Below are positions 1 through 14,300 of a stretch of 64,000 nucleotides of DNA, one piece after another. The stretch covers positions 5,242,631 to 5,306,630 of the forward strand of contig NC_051108.1 in assembly GCF_901709675.1 (NCBI RefSeq). Direction: 5' to 3'. How positions within the stretch are numbered: the stretch's first letter is position 1; each line of letters begins with the position of its first letter. The notes beneath the pieces are model-generated. The model made no database searches and had not been told where the DNA came from. It worked only from the letters and a program-made list of their open reading frames with translations. A program made the translations under genes and the position numbers. Source of the stretch: Syngnathus acus. Its lineage: Eukaryota; Chordata; Actinopteri; Syngnathiformes; Syngnathidae.

Positions 1-171
1 GCCTTCTGGATCTGGCCAAAAAGAGAACCTTTCAATAAATTGACCTGCAGGGGGCGTGTGTACTCTGAAATTGCCACAAAGCAGCACTTTGTGCTCTTAA
101 CGCCCTCCTTTGTGCTCTGTGACTCTGATGAACAGGAAACGGGAAGATCCGCTTTCTCCGAGCAGCCTTAC
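1..171 (-). other. rev3l intron at the left edge
   Basis: Downstream of the donor at 166-171 the sequence shows no further in-frame REV3 similarity. The exons for the C-terminal cysteine motifs lie off the left edge. Confidence 0.7.
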
Positions 172-3100
172 CCTGGGAAGCTCCTGGTACCAGCTGAGCA
201 CGTCGACGCCAATCAGCTGGAACATGCGGCCAAGCGGAGGCAGGATCTGCTTGGTGATGTAATAGGTGGCGTTGAGGCGGAGGCCGGGGTCCTGCAGCAC
301 TTCCAGGGGCCGACGGACCAGCTGGATGAGCGGCAATCCGGGCATCCCGTAGACAATCACGTAGGGGACGCGCTCGCCCACGCGAGGCTCCAGGCGACGG
401 TCGTATGCCATCATTCGCCTGGACCAATGACAGCCAACCTTTTCACATACCGACTACTGTATCTAACAACTTTCATTTTCTTAACGCGGAATCATAATCA
501 AGCCTCCTCGAAATGCAACTGAAACTCCAAAGCATACTTGATTATTAGTATGCATTGGTTTTGCACACAGAAAAACATCAGACAAGCCTGACATGATACA
601 AAAAAAAAAGGATTGAGCACTGCAGTGTCAATCCAGTCTTAGAAACCTGACATGCTCAGCCATTAAAAGCATCGTTGCTAGGCAACAGGATTGGCTACCG
701 TGTGTGGCCAGACAATGAGCAGTAGGAGGATTCAGAGCAACAGCACGAGACAACAAGGTGTTTCTTGGTCTCCGACACACAGGCTAGTCATATAACAGAG
801 CTTGAATCATTAGGAATTGCTTCTTTCATTTCATTTCCACACACCTGGTGAGTTCCAATGCCGGTACGCAGGCACCAGGCCGATAGGAAGCGCTGCCTCG
901 ATATTCCTTTGCAAAGGTTAGGTCCTGCATGCTGGCCCGGCCGTCCAGAACCTTCACGCACTGGCGTTGAACAAACTGCTTCACCTGGCTGATGTCCCGC
1001 GTCTCAAAAAGCAGCTTGATAGAACGTTCCAGAATCTGAACAGGACACAAAAAGGATTATTTTCATGAAGAGTGCAAGATTTGTGTCAAGTTCAAAATGA
1101 AATAATGACGAACACAAAAGATGAAAATGAAGAGCTGAGAATGAACAAACACTTGACTAGTTTGCTGGATTAGCGCATGACGTGTAGGGCTGGTTTTTCC
1201 CGTTACCTTGGAAACAGCCGGGCAGCCATCACGTCGCACCGTTTCAATTCCTTTGGCGTCAAACACCGGCTCCTTCTGGTCAAGGCTCTCGTACATGTAG
1301 CCCACATAGCGCTTCTTTGTCTGGAGCACGCAGGGCAGGTAGACCTTCTCAAATTTGAGCTTGACTGGCTTTGGGTTGGTTGCAGTCACTGCCTCGGCGA
1401 TCTCATCGCCAATCTTAAAGGCCTGCTCTTTGGTGGCGCCTTTTAACAAAACAAACATGCTGCACAACAGGAAGCATCTTGTTATTTTCGGTCTTTGTCA
1501 AAAAGGCTAGCTAACGTTACAGAAAAAAAAAAATACCTGTCAGTGTCTCCATACACAACACGTGCTCCCCACTTTTTTGTGTCATTGACCATCTTGATGG
1601 CCCTCTCCAAAGTTTCTCGTGCTTTATGGACTATGCTGTCACCCACCTGAACACACATGAATCTATTTTTATTATTTTTGTTACAAAAGCAGTTTAGCAA
1701 AATGTCCGCATCCTCATATTATTTAGTGGTTTTACCTCAACGCTGGGCATGCGTCCAGAATAGTTGGCGGCAGCGTAGCCAAAGGTGACGTTGGCGATGA
1801 GCTTAAGTCCGAGCTGGCGGGCATGCAGCAGCTTCATTAGCGCTTTTTCCTGCTTGTAGGTTTTCATGGATTGCTTCACCATGATACGCGTGTTGAGGAT
1901 TTCCTCCAGCATGCTGGGAAGGACACCTTTGCGCACAGACGACTGCAGACAACACAGATGAGAATAGTAGGGATGTAACCACTCAAGCAAGCCCCATTTT
2001 GATTACATTTTCAGTTCCTGATTTTTTTTTCTTTTTTTTATTAACATTATAGTACATCTGCAGGTGATGCAGTCAGTGAAAAAAAAAAAAAAAGTTTTTC
2101 CTTTTGCATCTTTCTAAAATTGAATCTGAAATGAATACCGTATTTTCCGCACTATAAGGCGCACTTAAAAACCTCCGATTTTCTCAAAAGCCGACAGTGT
2201 GCCTTATAATCAGGTGCGCCTTATATATGGAACAATATTGAGCCACTACAGCAGGCATGTCCAAAGTCTGGCCAGCGGGCCAAATGTATATATAGCGACA
2301 AAGTTTTAAAATGGGCCATTCATTAATGGTGCGCCTTATAATCTGGTGCGCCTTATATATGGACAAAGTTTTAAAATGGGCCGGTGCGCTTTATAGTGCG
2401 GAAAATACGGTAGTTGGTAAATTGCATTTGCCCCTGAATAATGATAAGTCATAAGTTATTCTAAAATGGATACATATTGCTACTTTACTGTACCTTGACA
2501 AAGGCAATGCCATTGGGTGACACAGTGATATCATTTCGGAGCTGGTAGAGGAGTTCAGGGGAAACCCGCAAAGAGGTGCAGCCAAACTTAAACTCATCTG
2601 TCCTGAAATCGACATATGAATGAAAAAATACAGCTTCAAAACTTTCCCAAAATACAAATATTTCCTAATATTCCGATTTCTTAACTCCTCAGCTATTGAG
2701 GACATGATAAAAGCATCTTATTCATGTGTGCGTCTGTCTGGTTCTTACGTTCCCAAGTCGTCCACGTGGCCCAGGCAAGTGGAGTAGCAGTAATTGTATG
2801 CGATGACGATGGAGGGATAGAGCGACTGGAAGTCCAGGACAATCACTGAGTTACTGTAAAAGCGTGACTCTGGCTCCATGATTAGGGGGAGACACTGAGG
2901 CGCCCTCTGGTGAGCTCGCTGCTGGATGCTTGGTGTTACTGGGATATAGTTGAGCGGCTTGGCCAAACGCAACATCATGGACTCAACACGGTACTGCATG
3001 GAGAAGAAGAAAAAATAATTCAAAATGTGTTTATCCATCTCATTTTCCAGATGCAGCAGAAAATGTAAGATTGGCTAACTATAGACAATTCTGAAATTAT

Positions 3101-5352
3101 AGAGATCATGCAAGAATGTAACACAAACCTGTGACCCTCGAGTAAGAACGTGGAAGAACTGGATCCCAAACAGTCTGGCCAGCTCGCTGGTTCTGCCGAT
3201 GATGTCGTGCTGCAGAAGTAGTTGCATAGTGCCATGCACTCGGCTCACATAATGGTCTACCATCTTCCACCTAACACGAATACACAACAGCGTTATAGAG
3301 CCAAAATTATATATATTGTGGCATGTACAGTATAAAAGCTGTGTGCAATTTTGAAAACATACCTGTAGAGGTCAGTGTTGTGATCAAACCAGTCAGACAA
3401 AGTGCGGGGGCTGTATAAGGGGAAGCGCTGGTGGAGCACATGAAAGGCCACGTTCTCGTAAGTGTAGTTATTCAGCGTCACCTGGAAGTGGGAGGAGCCC
3501 CGGGCAAAAAAAATATGCATAAGATCAAACCCGGAATTAAAGTTTGAGATGAAAGCAGGGGAGAAAGAGGTTTTGGGGGGGGGGGGGACATGTCAGGACA
3601 CACACCTCCGTTTTCATCACCCTCCATAAATTGAGGACAATTCGTCCAACGATGTTGATCTCAGTCATTGTGTCTGCTCCATACTCATCCCTTTCTGCAG
3701 CAAAGCGGTTGTCTCTCGAGTCACCTGAGGACACACAGAGCCAGACAGGCAACCAATTACAGTCTGCTTTCCTTTCAGCTTGGGAGCTATGACAGGAAAC
3801 CACAGACTATGACTCATCTTTATATACATCTTAAAACATAGTTGCAGAGAGATATGTGGCCTGGCTATGAAGAAAATACTAATACCGTATTGGCCCGAAT
3901 ATAAGACGGTGTTTTTTGCATTGAAATAAGACTGAAAAAGTGGGGGTCGTCTTACATTCGGGGTCTAGACATTATACCTATTCGCAACGCTAGATGGCGC
4001 CAGGTATCTTTAAAGCGAATGCTGAACTTAACTCCCCAGGCCAAAGCGAACCCCTGTCATGAAGAATAAAAATAGCGGTAGCACGAAAAATAAAAAATAG
4101 CGGTAAGAAAGAAAAGAGAATAAAATAAAAGAGATAACCGAAAATGGAAAAACCAGAAGCCATTCATTTACAAATGTGATTGCACTTTAGTTTACATATT
4201 TAAAGGTTCAGATATTAAGATGTGATACAGTTTTTGCATGATTTGAATGCGGCAAAATAACATGCTTTTCCTCTCAAATATATTGTTACAATCATTTGTT
4301 TCAGATGTACTGTAATCATTTTCTGTATAAAAATTAAATTTGGTGTTCAAAAATCTTTTTTCAAACTTGAGTCTTGAAAAAGAGGGGGTCGTCTTAAAAT
4401 CAGGTTCGTCTTATATTCGGGCCAATACGGTAATAATAATAATAATAAACTTTACCAGTGTAAAGTCAGAATATTTTTTTCCCCCCAGAATTATATTGTA
4501 ATTCTATTTTACCTGGCACACGTGATAGCTGTTGACAAAGGTCTACACCAACAACCGCAGCTCGTTGGAGAAGGTAGCCCCATGAGTGCATCTGCACCTC
4601 ATATCCAAACAGGATATCTGGGTCAAACCTACAAAAACACAGAAAAACAACTTTCCAGATAAAGACTTCAACACATGAATACAATATTCCATAATCACAA
4701 TATTAGGTCCCAAACCTTCTCATGACGGCGACCAGTTCTTGAAACAGCATATTCTCATCTGTGGCGTACTTCACCTGCAGCCCAGAGACACCTGACCTGA
4801 CCAGCAGGGGCGCTGTTTTTCTGTGGCCTGCTGAGTCAAACCGATTCATCACTAAACAACTTTTGACAAGAATCAAACAATGAATTTTTACCTTGGTCAC
4901 AACTCTCGTGGTCTTTACGCACCACAATTGCACCTGTCAATTGGGAGCAGTCTACATTCGGCAAAGGAGCGTCAGAAGTCAGGCAGTAGAATAAGGCACA
5001 TATGGGGTCAAACTCGGGGTCAGCTTCGAGGTCACGTCGAGTTCGTGCATGAAGCTCCATACCCATTAGTGTGAGGTGCTGGACCTGACACAAAATAATT
5101 TATTCTTTAGACCATATTTTATATGCATATACTGGGTTTATAATTTGTGGACTCGGATGAAATCCCGCAACGTCACCGAGATAGCCATAAAAACTTTTGT
5201 GTGGGTGGCAAGAAGGCATTTCTCACCTCATGCAGAGCTTTTGCATCCTTTAGGTTTTGCAGGCTGACTTTGAAGCCGTAAGAGTTGGCTATGCTAGGAC
5301 CTTCGATCTGAGAATTGTCTCTCTTTGGAGTATTCAAAGCAGCAAAATGGTT
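172..5352 (-). CDS. rev3l: rev3l exonuclease-like and polymerase domain exons
   Basis: These sixteen small exons encode the conserved C-terminal half. Landmarks in order: LHARTRRDLEADPEFDPI (4892-5084), FDPDILFGYEVQMHSWGYLL (4513-4628), the FGIQFFHVLTRGSQ segment (3129-3270), motif A DFQSLYPSIVIAYNYCYSTC (2749-2993), the fingers-side KQSMKTYKQEKALMKLLHAR and NVTFGYAAANYSGRMP (1736-1942), motif C YGDTDS split over 1537-1646 and 1207-1459, KKRYVGYMYE (1207-1459) and KQILPPLGRMFQLIGVDV (172-418). The 'FDPDILFGYEVQ' segment replaces a catalytic exonuclease motif; as in other REV3 proteins the proofreading residues are not obvious. Introns here are mostly 90-600 bp. Confidence 0.95.
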
Positions 5353-8300
5353 CTGTGCGAGATGTTTGAACACAAGGAGAGAGTCAATTTTTTTTTTTTT
5401 TAGAAATTACAAGTTTTAAAAGTCCATGTTTGGTTTTACCTTTATCTGTGTGTTAAGTAAGACTCTTCTCAATGGCTCTGCTTGGCTTCCCCTCCTATGC
5501 TGTATTCTCGTAGCAACAGGGTCTTCTACAATGGGAATGCCAAAGAAGTACCAATGAGGGAAGAAAAAAAAAAAAAAGGAAATTATCCAGAAAATGGCAT
5601 CTTACCTTTAGATATGGGGGTGCTGCACACAGGTTCCAGATGTTCAGCGCTTTTCAGATGCTTCTTTAAAAACGGTGTGCTCTGAAGATCATGATTGCTC
5701 ATTTCTTCTTTATTAGCGACACGAGAGCTGGGATTTCCACTCACTCTTTCCAAGGAGAATCCAGGTGAGAGGGCTTCAGGAGAATTTTCCCTTTTTTGGT
5801 TGAACTCATCAGTGGCTAAGCTGTTCCTGGGCTCCTGCCATGAAGGCAATTCAAAGGGGTCTGGAGAGCTGGCTTCATCATCCTCTGCTCTTTCATCATC
5901 TTCTTCAAGCTGGATAGAACCTTCATCTGATAGTAGACTCATTTCTCGAGAGTCGCTTGGATTCTTTGTGGGGGGCAATATTAGTGACAGGTTGCCCTTT
6001 CTTCTCCTTGGAGTTCTGAGGCGAGGTTTCCCGCACAAGTTGATGTTTGAAGTGGAGCAGCCGGGAGCAGCTGACTCGACAGTCTCCTTCTTTAGCAACT
6101 CTGCGTGTCTTATCCCTTTTTGTAAAGTCTCATACTGCTTCCTGGCTTCCAACCACAATTGCACACGTTCCCGACTCGGCGGCATTTTGCAGGGCACAAG
6201 GACTACTTGCTTCTCACCGGTCATGCCCGGGGGGTCAGTCACAGCCTGACCTTTACCTGGGTGTGCTCCCTGGGCAGGCTCAGACGGCATTGGGGCAGCG
6301 GTATAATGCGTCATGGCTGAAAAGGCAGTTTTCCAGAAATGCAGGCCCTCTAAAGACAATTCTCCACTGAATTCCTTCAACTCCTTGACTAGTCTGGTTT
6401 CCACCGCTAGCTTACGACCACCAACCTCCCTAAGGGGGAGAGACAAGCACAATTAGTTGAAGACAACCGATACTTAACATATTGACAGGCATGCCTAAAT
6501 TCAATTTGATAACAAAGACTTTGAAATTGTTTTGATATATTCTCACATTGGCTTTCCCGGAGCATCAGAGGGGTCGCTGCAGAAGGGCTCCTGGAAGGTG
6601 GCCTCTGATATCTCCAGGTCCAGCAGAGTGCTGAGGATCTCCTCCCTACTCGGAGGGCACATGAGGGGCTTCAGAATGTTGGCTCCTCCCCCTGGTCCAC
6701 GGCTCTGGCTTGCCCTCACCTGAGACAGTGAGCTGACTGAGCAAGGAGAGCTACTCGGTGTGGTGGAAGTCAATACGTCAATGCCTTCCAGGAGATCGCC
6801 TGTTGGAGAGCTTTCATTGCTGGCAAGGCATGCGGAGCTTAAAGACAATGGTAGGGCAGGTTCACACGATGAAAATAGGAGATCTTTTCCTTCACAGTCA
6901 AAGTCTTGAAAGGGGCTGAGGGTGTTGGCATTGATTGACGCTAAGTCACAATCTCGGTTCTGCAATTTGTCAGAGTCAATGAAAGTGAGGTGGTTGGATG
7001 GAGATGGTCCTTGATCGGATCTGTCAAAGAGATCAGGACTGGCGGGTTTCACTTTGTGCCACTCGGAGTCTTGCTTCAGTTCCTCTCCATAACCCGACAG
7101 TCGTTGTAGTTTCTTAAAGGCCAACGCGTGAGCAGAGACAGCTTCTTGACTGGCGTCGCTCAAGAACTTAACTGGTAAGATTTGATCTGTCAGGACGAAC
7201 TGAGTACCACTGTACGGGCTGGAGAATTGCGTCTGATCAATGGCGTTGATATCAAATGAATAGTTCGGTGGGAGCTCCGGGGATAAGCTGTCTTCGATTA
7301 AATTGCAACTGTCCATATCTGGGTCGGACGGGAAGAGCAAGCTGACATCTGACACGCTGGATTGGGTGTTTGATTGGCCTTTCCGTATCCTTCGTTTCGG
7401 ATCTTTGGGGTTGGTGGATTTGGGAGCTCGGGGTTTTCTCGGAGTTGGTTTTCTGGGTTTGGCTCGTTCAGTCGCAGGATCAAGCGATGCTCCTGAGTGA
7501 GGTCCGGCGGTTGATTGGTTGATAGCGTCTGGTTGACTTTTTGCCTGACCACGCTGACTCTTTTGGTAAAGTTTCTTGAGGACAGCCAAGCTGCATGGGG
7601 TCTGAGAGAGATTCGGTTTTGCATTTTCCAGGGAAGGTGTCTGAGAGATTGAGGCTTTTGAAATTTGGAACTCCTCCATGGAAGGCTCTACCTTCACAAT
7701 TTGCACATGTGGTACCATGTTCTGACTGGCCTCCATGATAGAAACGTCATTGTTTTCTAACTTTGGTTCAACAGACTGGACTGTCGTACATGTCGTCTGG
7801 TTAGCTGAAGAATTATCTGGAAAAACGACGTGATTTTTAGGGTTCCCGGCCTTCTTCTTGTACGATCGGCTAGGTTTCGGCTTGTTTTCGGAAGGATTGA
7901 TTGGTTCAACTGAACCCGCTACTTTCCTCCTTTGTCTTGGTGGAGCTTTAACGTTTTGTGAAGCTTCTAGTTTTTTGGGATCTTCCCCTGAAGGCTCAAT
8001 GGCAGAATTCTTGTCTTTCTTTTTAGCATCTGTAGATTTCGGAGTATATCTCTTTTTTGTTACTTTGGTGGAGGACTGTGGCATTTGTTGTGCAAAACTA
8101 AGACAGGGATCAATGAGCGTGTTTTTGAGTTGTTTTGAAGTTCGAAGAGGGTCTGGTGGAGACCAAGGTTGAGGTGGTTTTGAATCTGTAGGACTTTGAG
8201 CTCGATCAGAAAGATAGCCTAATTCAAACATACGTTTTTCACAGCTCTTAGTCCTTTTGACCCTTTCACCCGGTCCAACTTGAAGTTTAGAGACGCTATC

Positions 8301-11300
8301 GCCTGTTTTTTTATTCGACGGGTTGACTTTAGACTTTCGCTTATATTGTTTTTTTGTCTTTGACTCGGGGACGGGAACCTCAACGGCAGTCGATTCCAGC
8401 AATTTGGGCCAGAAATTCTTTAAGGGGGCTAGTTGATTGTATTGATCCAACTTGTCTTTTGTCAGTGTTACTCTCTTCTGCTCTGCATTGACTTTGCACA
8501 TTTTCACCAACATGTTTTTCTCTCCTTTAAATCTGTTGATAATAATGTACTTGATGATAACCGGGGGTTCTTTCTTACGTCGCTTCTGGGATTTGATCTC
8601 CTGCCCACTACGGATACCGCAACCTTTGAGGCGTTCTTTTCCAGGTGCTCCGTTTTTAGACCGTGTGCCACCCGAGTATTCGCCGTCACTGTCATAAAGC
8701 ATTTTTCGTTTGGTCCTCAGAGTGTATTTACTACCAGGCAGGGATGAGGCTTTTGTACAAGTTACTTTAGTAGCTAAATCTTGCAGGAGGCTTAAAGTGT
8801 CGTCTGAGGTGTCTTTAGCTTCTTCTGAGAAACTAGGAGCAATGACGAGTGAATTTTCTCCAATAATCGGCTCGTGTAAAATGGATTCTGGCTTCGCTGA
8901 ATTGTCCTCACAAACTAGCATTTCCGTATCCCCGATCCCCGGACGATCAGGTGTGACCGAGGTACAACCGATGCTAACCTGGCTGTCAGGGGTGGAGCTG
9001 TCATCCATGTTTAATTTGTTGCTCGGTCCCGATAATCTTTTCTTATTTAGTTTTAGCCTGGACCTACGATTCTGGGCTTGTTCTACTTTGCTGCATGAAT
9101 TGGGCATCTTTTTGTTGCAAGGTTTCTTTCCGTTTAGGCAGTTGGAGAGAATGACACTCGGGAAGAACTTGTAGTGTGCTTCCTGTTGCGCTACGATCGT
9201 CTTTTCCGTTTTGTTTTCCTGATAGTCCTCGTACCTGATTTTGAGCTCACCGACATCTCCCTCTTCGCTATCTTTACTCATCTCCCCCTCCTGAGGGTTG
9301 AAAAAGGTTTCATTTTCAAGAGTTGGAGGTGCTGAGGAAATGTTTCTCAGGAGGGGGCTATGTCGATCCAACTGGCTGAGGTCAAGGTCCGTCTTGGTTG
9401 AGCAGTTTCTCAGCTCCGAATAGCAGAGGGAAAACGCCCTGTGGTTCTGAAGTATGGACAGACGGTTTGTTTCCACGTTTTTTATGCCCTTTCTTCTTTT
9501 GGTGACCTTATTAGTGTTGGATTGAAAACTTTCAAGATCATCTCTATCCAAAGCTAAAGATGCTTTCTTGTCATAGTTGTACAAAGGGTGAATGTCCTCT
9601 TTTTCCACGCAGGTGGCCGATACGTCCGGTTGGCTGATTGTTTTACAGGGAATGGGATGTTTGACGGGTGGGATGTAGGGAATTTTTTTATTCACTTTTA
9701 AGCCTGTTGAACATTCACTAATGCTCTCCTGACTGCTCTTTGACTGAAAGTGTGGTTGCTCCTTGTCCAAAACATGAACTGGGCTGTGCTCGGAGTGTTT
9801 GCACTCCAGAAAGATCTTGGCTGAGGATGGGGGTTCAAGGTGGATACTCTCGCCTGGGATACGAGTTCCTGTCATTATAATTTTCTCGGTGACTACAAGG
9901 GAGGACTGGGTTCTGGAGCCGCTGTCCGTTAAGGACGAATCTAGGAACGAACACAAAAAAAAATAAAAATAAAGTCACTCATGCTGGAGCCTATCGCAGC
10001 TAATTAATACAATTATATTTTATACAGTAGACCCCGAAACAAACATACCGCTGCTCTCATCTGCTGCCCCATCAAACTGGGGGATGGACAAATGAGCAAA
10101 TAAAGAATTATTAGCGCTCCACTCCATGTCGTCATCGGACGATTCCTGGTGCTCATCGCTGAAGTTGTCCTGTGCCTCCTTGACACCGGACCTGCACATA
10201 CCAGGACTACCGATTAATCGGCACTGACGTGGACAAACATTTACAGATGGTGTCAATGCAAAAACAGACCTTTGTAAAGATGAGCTTTCAAGGGGCTCGC
10301 TGTCCCAGCGTTGTGACATTGTCACACTGAGCTGCGCCTCTTCCTTGTCTAACTCTGGTCTTGCCTCCTCGTCGTCACTGTTGTAGTGACAGTTTTTGGT
10401 ACTCGGAAGGGACTGGGACTGTGAAGTGTGCAGACCAGGAGTCCTGCAGTCATCCGCTAAACCTGCCAGCAAATCAATCACGGCACGGTCTTGGCTGCTG
10501 TCTGCACAGAAAACAGGAACGTTACATTAATTATGATCAAGCAACTCCTTTCGCAAAGGTGTTCGTGTTTGAAATATGTGGAAACCTTTCATAATAAAAT
10601 ATTAAATCAAGTAAATATTACTTTGGGGGGGATCTGTCTCTTCTTCTTCACGTACCTAATAAAGGTGAGTGGCTGGATGTCTGAGAGGCCTGTAGGAAGC
10701 TCGGACTGTTCTCTAGTAGACATAAAATGGCCTCCTCATCAACAACAGCCTCCTCTGGGATTTTACCGCTGCTTCTGACAGATTCTAGGAAAACAGATAC
10801 AAATCACAGTGAGCATCTCAGAACAGGAGAAGCTGTGCTTGTGACTTAACTTTCTTTCACTGTCAATTTTATGAAAAAAAATAAATAAAAATCATTCATC
10901 TTGACCTGGCTCAGAGTCCCTGTGCACGTCCACAGCTGAAGCAGGTGTACACTCCACTTCCTCTGGTGTCAAATGGAATGAGGAATGCACGGTGAGATCA
11001 CTGAAAGCCTCGCCATCGCTAACAGGGGAAGCCGGTGTCCTAAATAGAAAGGTATAATGAAAAAAAGACATTTCGATAAAGTGGAGCTGGGTTGAAAAAG
11101 CTGACTAAAAATCGACACCACGGCAGCTAAATCTGAAAAAAATTGCAGCGTGAAAAAAAATAATCATGCATTGGCAAAAGTACAATACAAGTCTACTATA
11201 CACTGGCGAGAGGAAAGGGCTCCCGAGAATTAGTGCGTTGTGTCGCTGTCACATAATTAGTCTGGTTAATGACTTTTAAAAGTGTCAAGGGAGGAAATCT

Positions 11301-14300
11301 GTCAAGTGTTGAGATGATTGCAGTGATTAACATTTTCTACTATCAAGGCCCACAAGGTTTTGTCGTTCAAGTATGGACCACATAGCTGCGTGAATGCTAA
11401 AAATCACGGCTGTTTATTGCTCTATTATTTTTCTTCTTATTTAGTGTCACAATTATAAATTCCTAACTATAGTTATCCGATAAAAATGTCACTGGGACTG
11501 TTGAGGTTTCGAGCCGAAGAAGACGGCAACTTACACATCAAACTCATTGTCCTTCAGAATCTCCTTTAACCTTCTCATGAAGATTTGCTCACTCTCGGTT
11601 GAAGTGACAAATGCACGTTCTGGAAAACATCGGGAAAAACAATTTCCAGAGCTGACATTCTTAATAACAAACAAATATCCACATTTGTCAATTGCTAACA
11701 AAATAATTAACAGTTTTATTTTGCAACACCGAGTTTGTTTTCATTTGCTGACCTTGCGACTCCGGAGTTTCAATCTGTGAATCCTTGTTCTTTTCTCTCC
11801 TTCGCTGCTTCTCATCCTCCCAGATTGCTTGTAGGCCGGGGTTCCTTCCGACTTGATCTGAACAAATGACAACAATGTAAGAAACACTTGATCCCTATCC
11901 TTTAGGCCATTTTACTGACAAAGAGCACTTGGATTTTCCTCAGCATCCTTACTGTCAATCTCGAGACGGTTGAGGACATCTACGGCAACAGCGTCAACTT
12001 CAAGCTCACAGGTGCTCTGCTTCTCCACCTCATCCAGGACTAAGGAGCTGCAAAGAAACCGAATGTAAAATCCTGAAATCAATTTTGATGGGTCTCAAAA
12101 CACATGGCGGTTTCAAAACAGATTCCAAATGTCACCAGGGAATGGCGTTCTCCTCCCAGCGGACAAAGGTGCCCCCAAGGGTGCTGTCGTTGAGTTTGGA
12201 CGTAGACGGGCTCTTCCAGGGACTGGATTTAGTGATGGGGGTCTGCTGGTCTGGGTTTGGCAGCACATCCTCTGAAAGTTTGTTAGGAGTTAATCAGAGT
12301 GCTGACTCCCATTTAACAAGTTTGGATGTGATGTTAAATTCCGTGTGTTTAATTTTGAGCACAGCCAAATCCCTGACTCTAGAAAATGATTTGAGACAAT
12401 GAGATGAGTAGGTTTGGAAAAGAAAATGGCCGCACACACAGATCTTCACCCTTGTTTCGTACCTTTGTTTTTGCGCCCGCGGAACTTAACTGCTGCAAGA
12501 TTGAGCAGGTTCATGCCATACAGGTTGTAGTCGATGAAAAGCTGCAGCAGGTATGGGATGTGGCCTTCGTGGGGCTGGTAAATCTTGTTCATCACTGCTC
12601 CGCTCTGCAACAACTCACAAACCCTGCCGGAAATTCAAAGCACAAACGAATCAATCAATAAATAAATAAATAAATAAACAAAACAAAAAAAAAAGCATAA
12701 ATAAATGAATGAATAAATAAATACATGAATAAATACATAAATGAATAAATGAATTTACTGTTAAATTGAAATAAATAGATACATTAAGAAATAAATAAAT
12801 TAAATCTGCAAATGTGTGAATCTGGAGGTGCTGCACTGTGATTTTTTTGTTTTTAATACTGCAATACTGCATATCAACCCTTCACAAATGATTGGATTGA
12901 ATATTTGAGCTCATATCGTAGCGCAGATTCCAAATCGTCACAATTTGCACTCAGCAATTGATGAGCTGCTACTTGGTAATTGATGCAATACTTATAATGC
13001 TTATAAATGCTATTCACTTTCCACATGGCCTGCAATCTTACCTTTTGACCATCTGAGGATTGTACAAATATATCTTCATAAAGTGCTTCTCCTTGGAGTG
13101 GTATCCATAGAAAGGCCTGGAAGGCAGCATATTCCAAATATATTATTCCTCTTTAAGGATCTGCAGCATTTATGGATTCTAGTTGACCGTATTATTAGGG
13201 ACAGGTGAACGGAGGCACTTGGGTACTTACATGCCAGAAACCATCACCACCTTGAAGATATGCTGGACTTCGGAAGCAGGGTTTCCCATGGCAACGTTGA
13301 GCGCTCTGTCAATGCTGAAGGCCACCAGACGCAGGTATCGTTCCGGTTTCTGTCCATGACCATCGTATGGGATATAGATGTATGGGAACACTCCATGAAG
13401 GTGGAGACATGTCTTCTGACCTGCAACGTGATGAAATGATCAATATTGGGTGATTAGTATCAAGCAGTAGGTTAAACGTCAGTCAGTTGATTAATTCAAA
13501 AATTCTCTGTATCATAAATGGTCCCCACAATTAGGTGTCTCCTGGAGTTGATCATTGAAACTGACATCAGGATTTTCCCTGACTTCAAAATTGTGTCCAG
13601 CTAATAAAAATGGCTAGCAATATCTCTATTTTTAAAAGTGTGAAGACAATTTTGCAATTTTAGTGATGACACAAAGTCTGTCTTTGCGGGGCCACATAAA
13701 ATGATGTGGCGGGCCGTATCTGGCCCCCGGGCCTTGGGTTTGACATATTTTAATCAAACCGCATGCAGAAAGAAATATGATTCAGCCATGTTTCCACTAT
13801 GTCTCCAATAAAGGATTGAGGAAGAAGGGATGTCAGTTGGTAGTGAGAGAGAACTGAGCTATGGGATTCGGAACATGACCCCCTTACAGAAATTTCTGAG
13901 GAGTCATCTGGGGTGAACTGTATTGCAGTCAGCCTGCAGTGTTCTTCTGTGGCTAGATTTAAACAGCAGGTCCAAGTGCCCAACTCCAAATTAATACCTA
14001 CTACATCTGACTAATTTGATCGCACGTACATATTAAGTAATTTTCCCGCATTGCACAGAAAAATTGCATGCCAAGAACGCCACAAGCGTTAACACCAGGC
14101 AACAACAGTAAAAATAGCACACGGTAAACCAAGAAAACGCAAAATAGTACCGTATTTTCCGGACTATAAGGCGCACCTAAAAACCTAAAATTTTCTCAAA
14201 AGCCGACAGTGCGCCTTATAGTCCGGTGCGCCTTATATATAGACCAAATTCTTAAATTTAAACTGGCCCGAAGCATTGTGTCATGAAATCAATCATAAGT

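Noticed and set aside
2241-2300. Possible separate mobile element with CAGGCATGTCCAAAGTCTGG
   Set aside because: Too short to define ends; treated as a fragment nested in the surrounding palindromic MITE because the same fragment occurs in the copy at 38961.
5695-6249. 184-residue plus-strand open frame
   Set aside because: Antisense shadow of the rev3l exon 5606-6429, whose minus-strand frame continues the REV3L protein.
8710-9174. 154-residue plus-strand open frame
   Set aside because: Antisense to the giant rev3l exon; no codon or family support.
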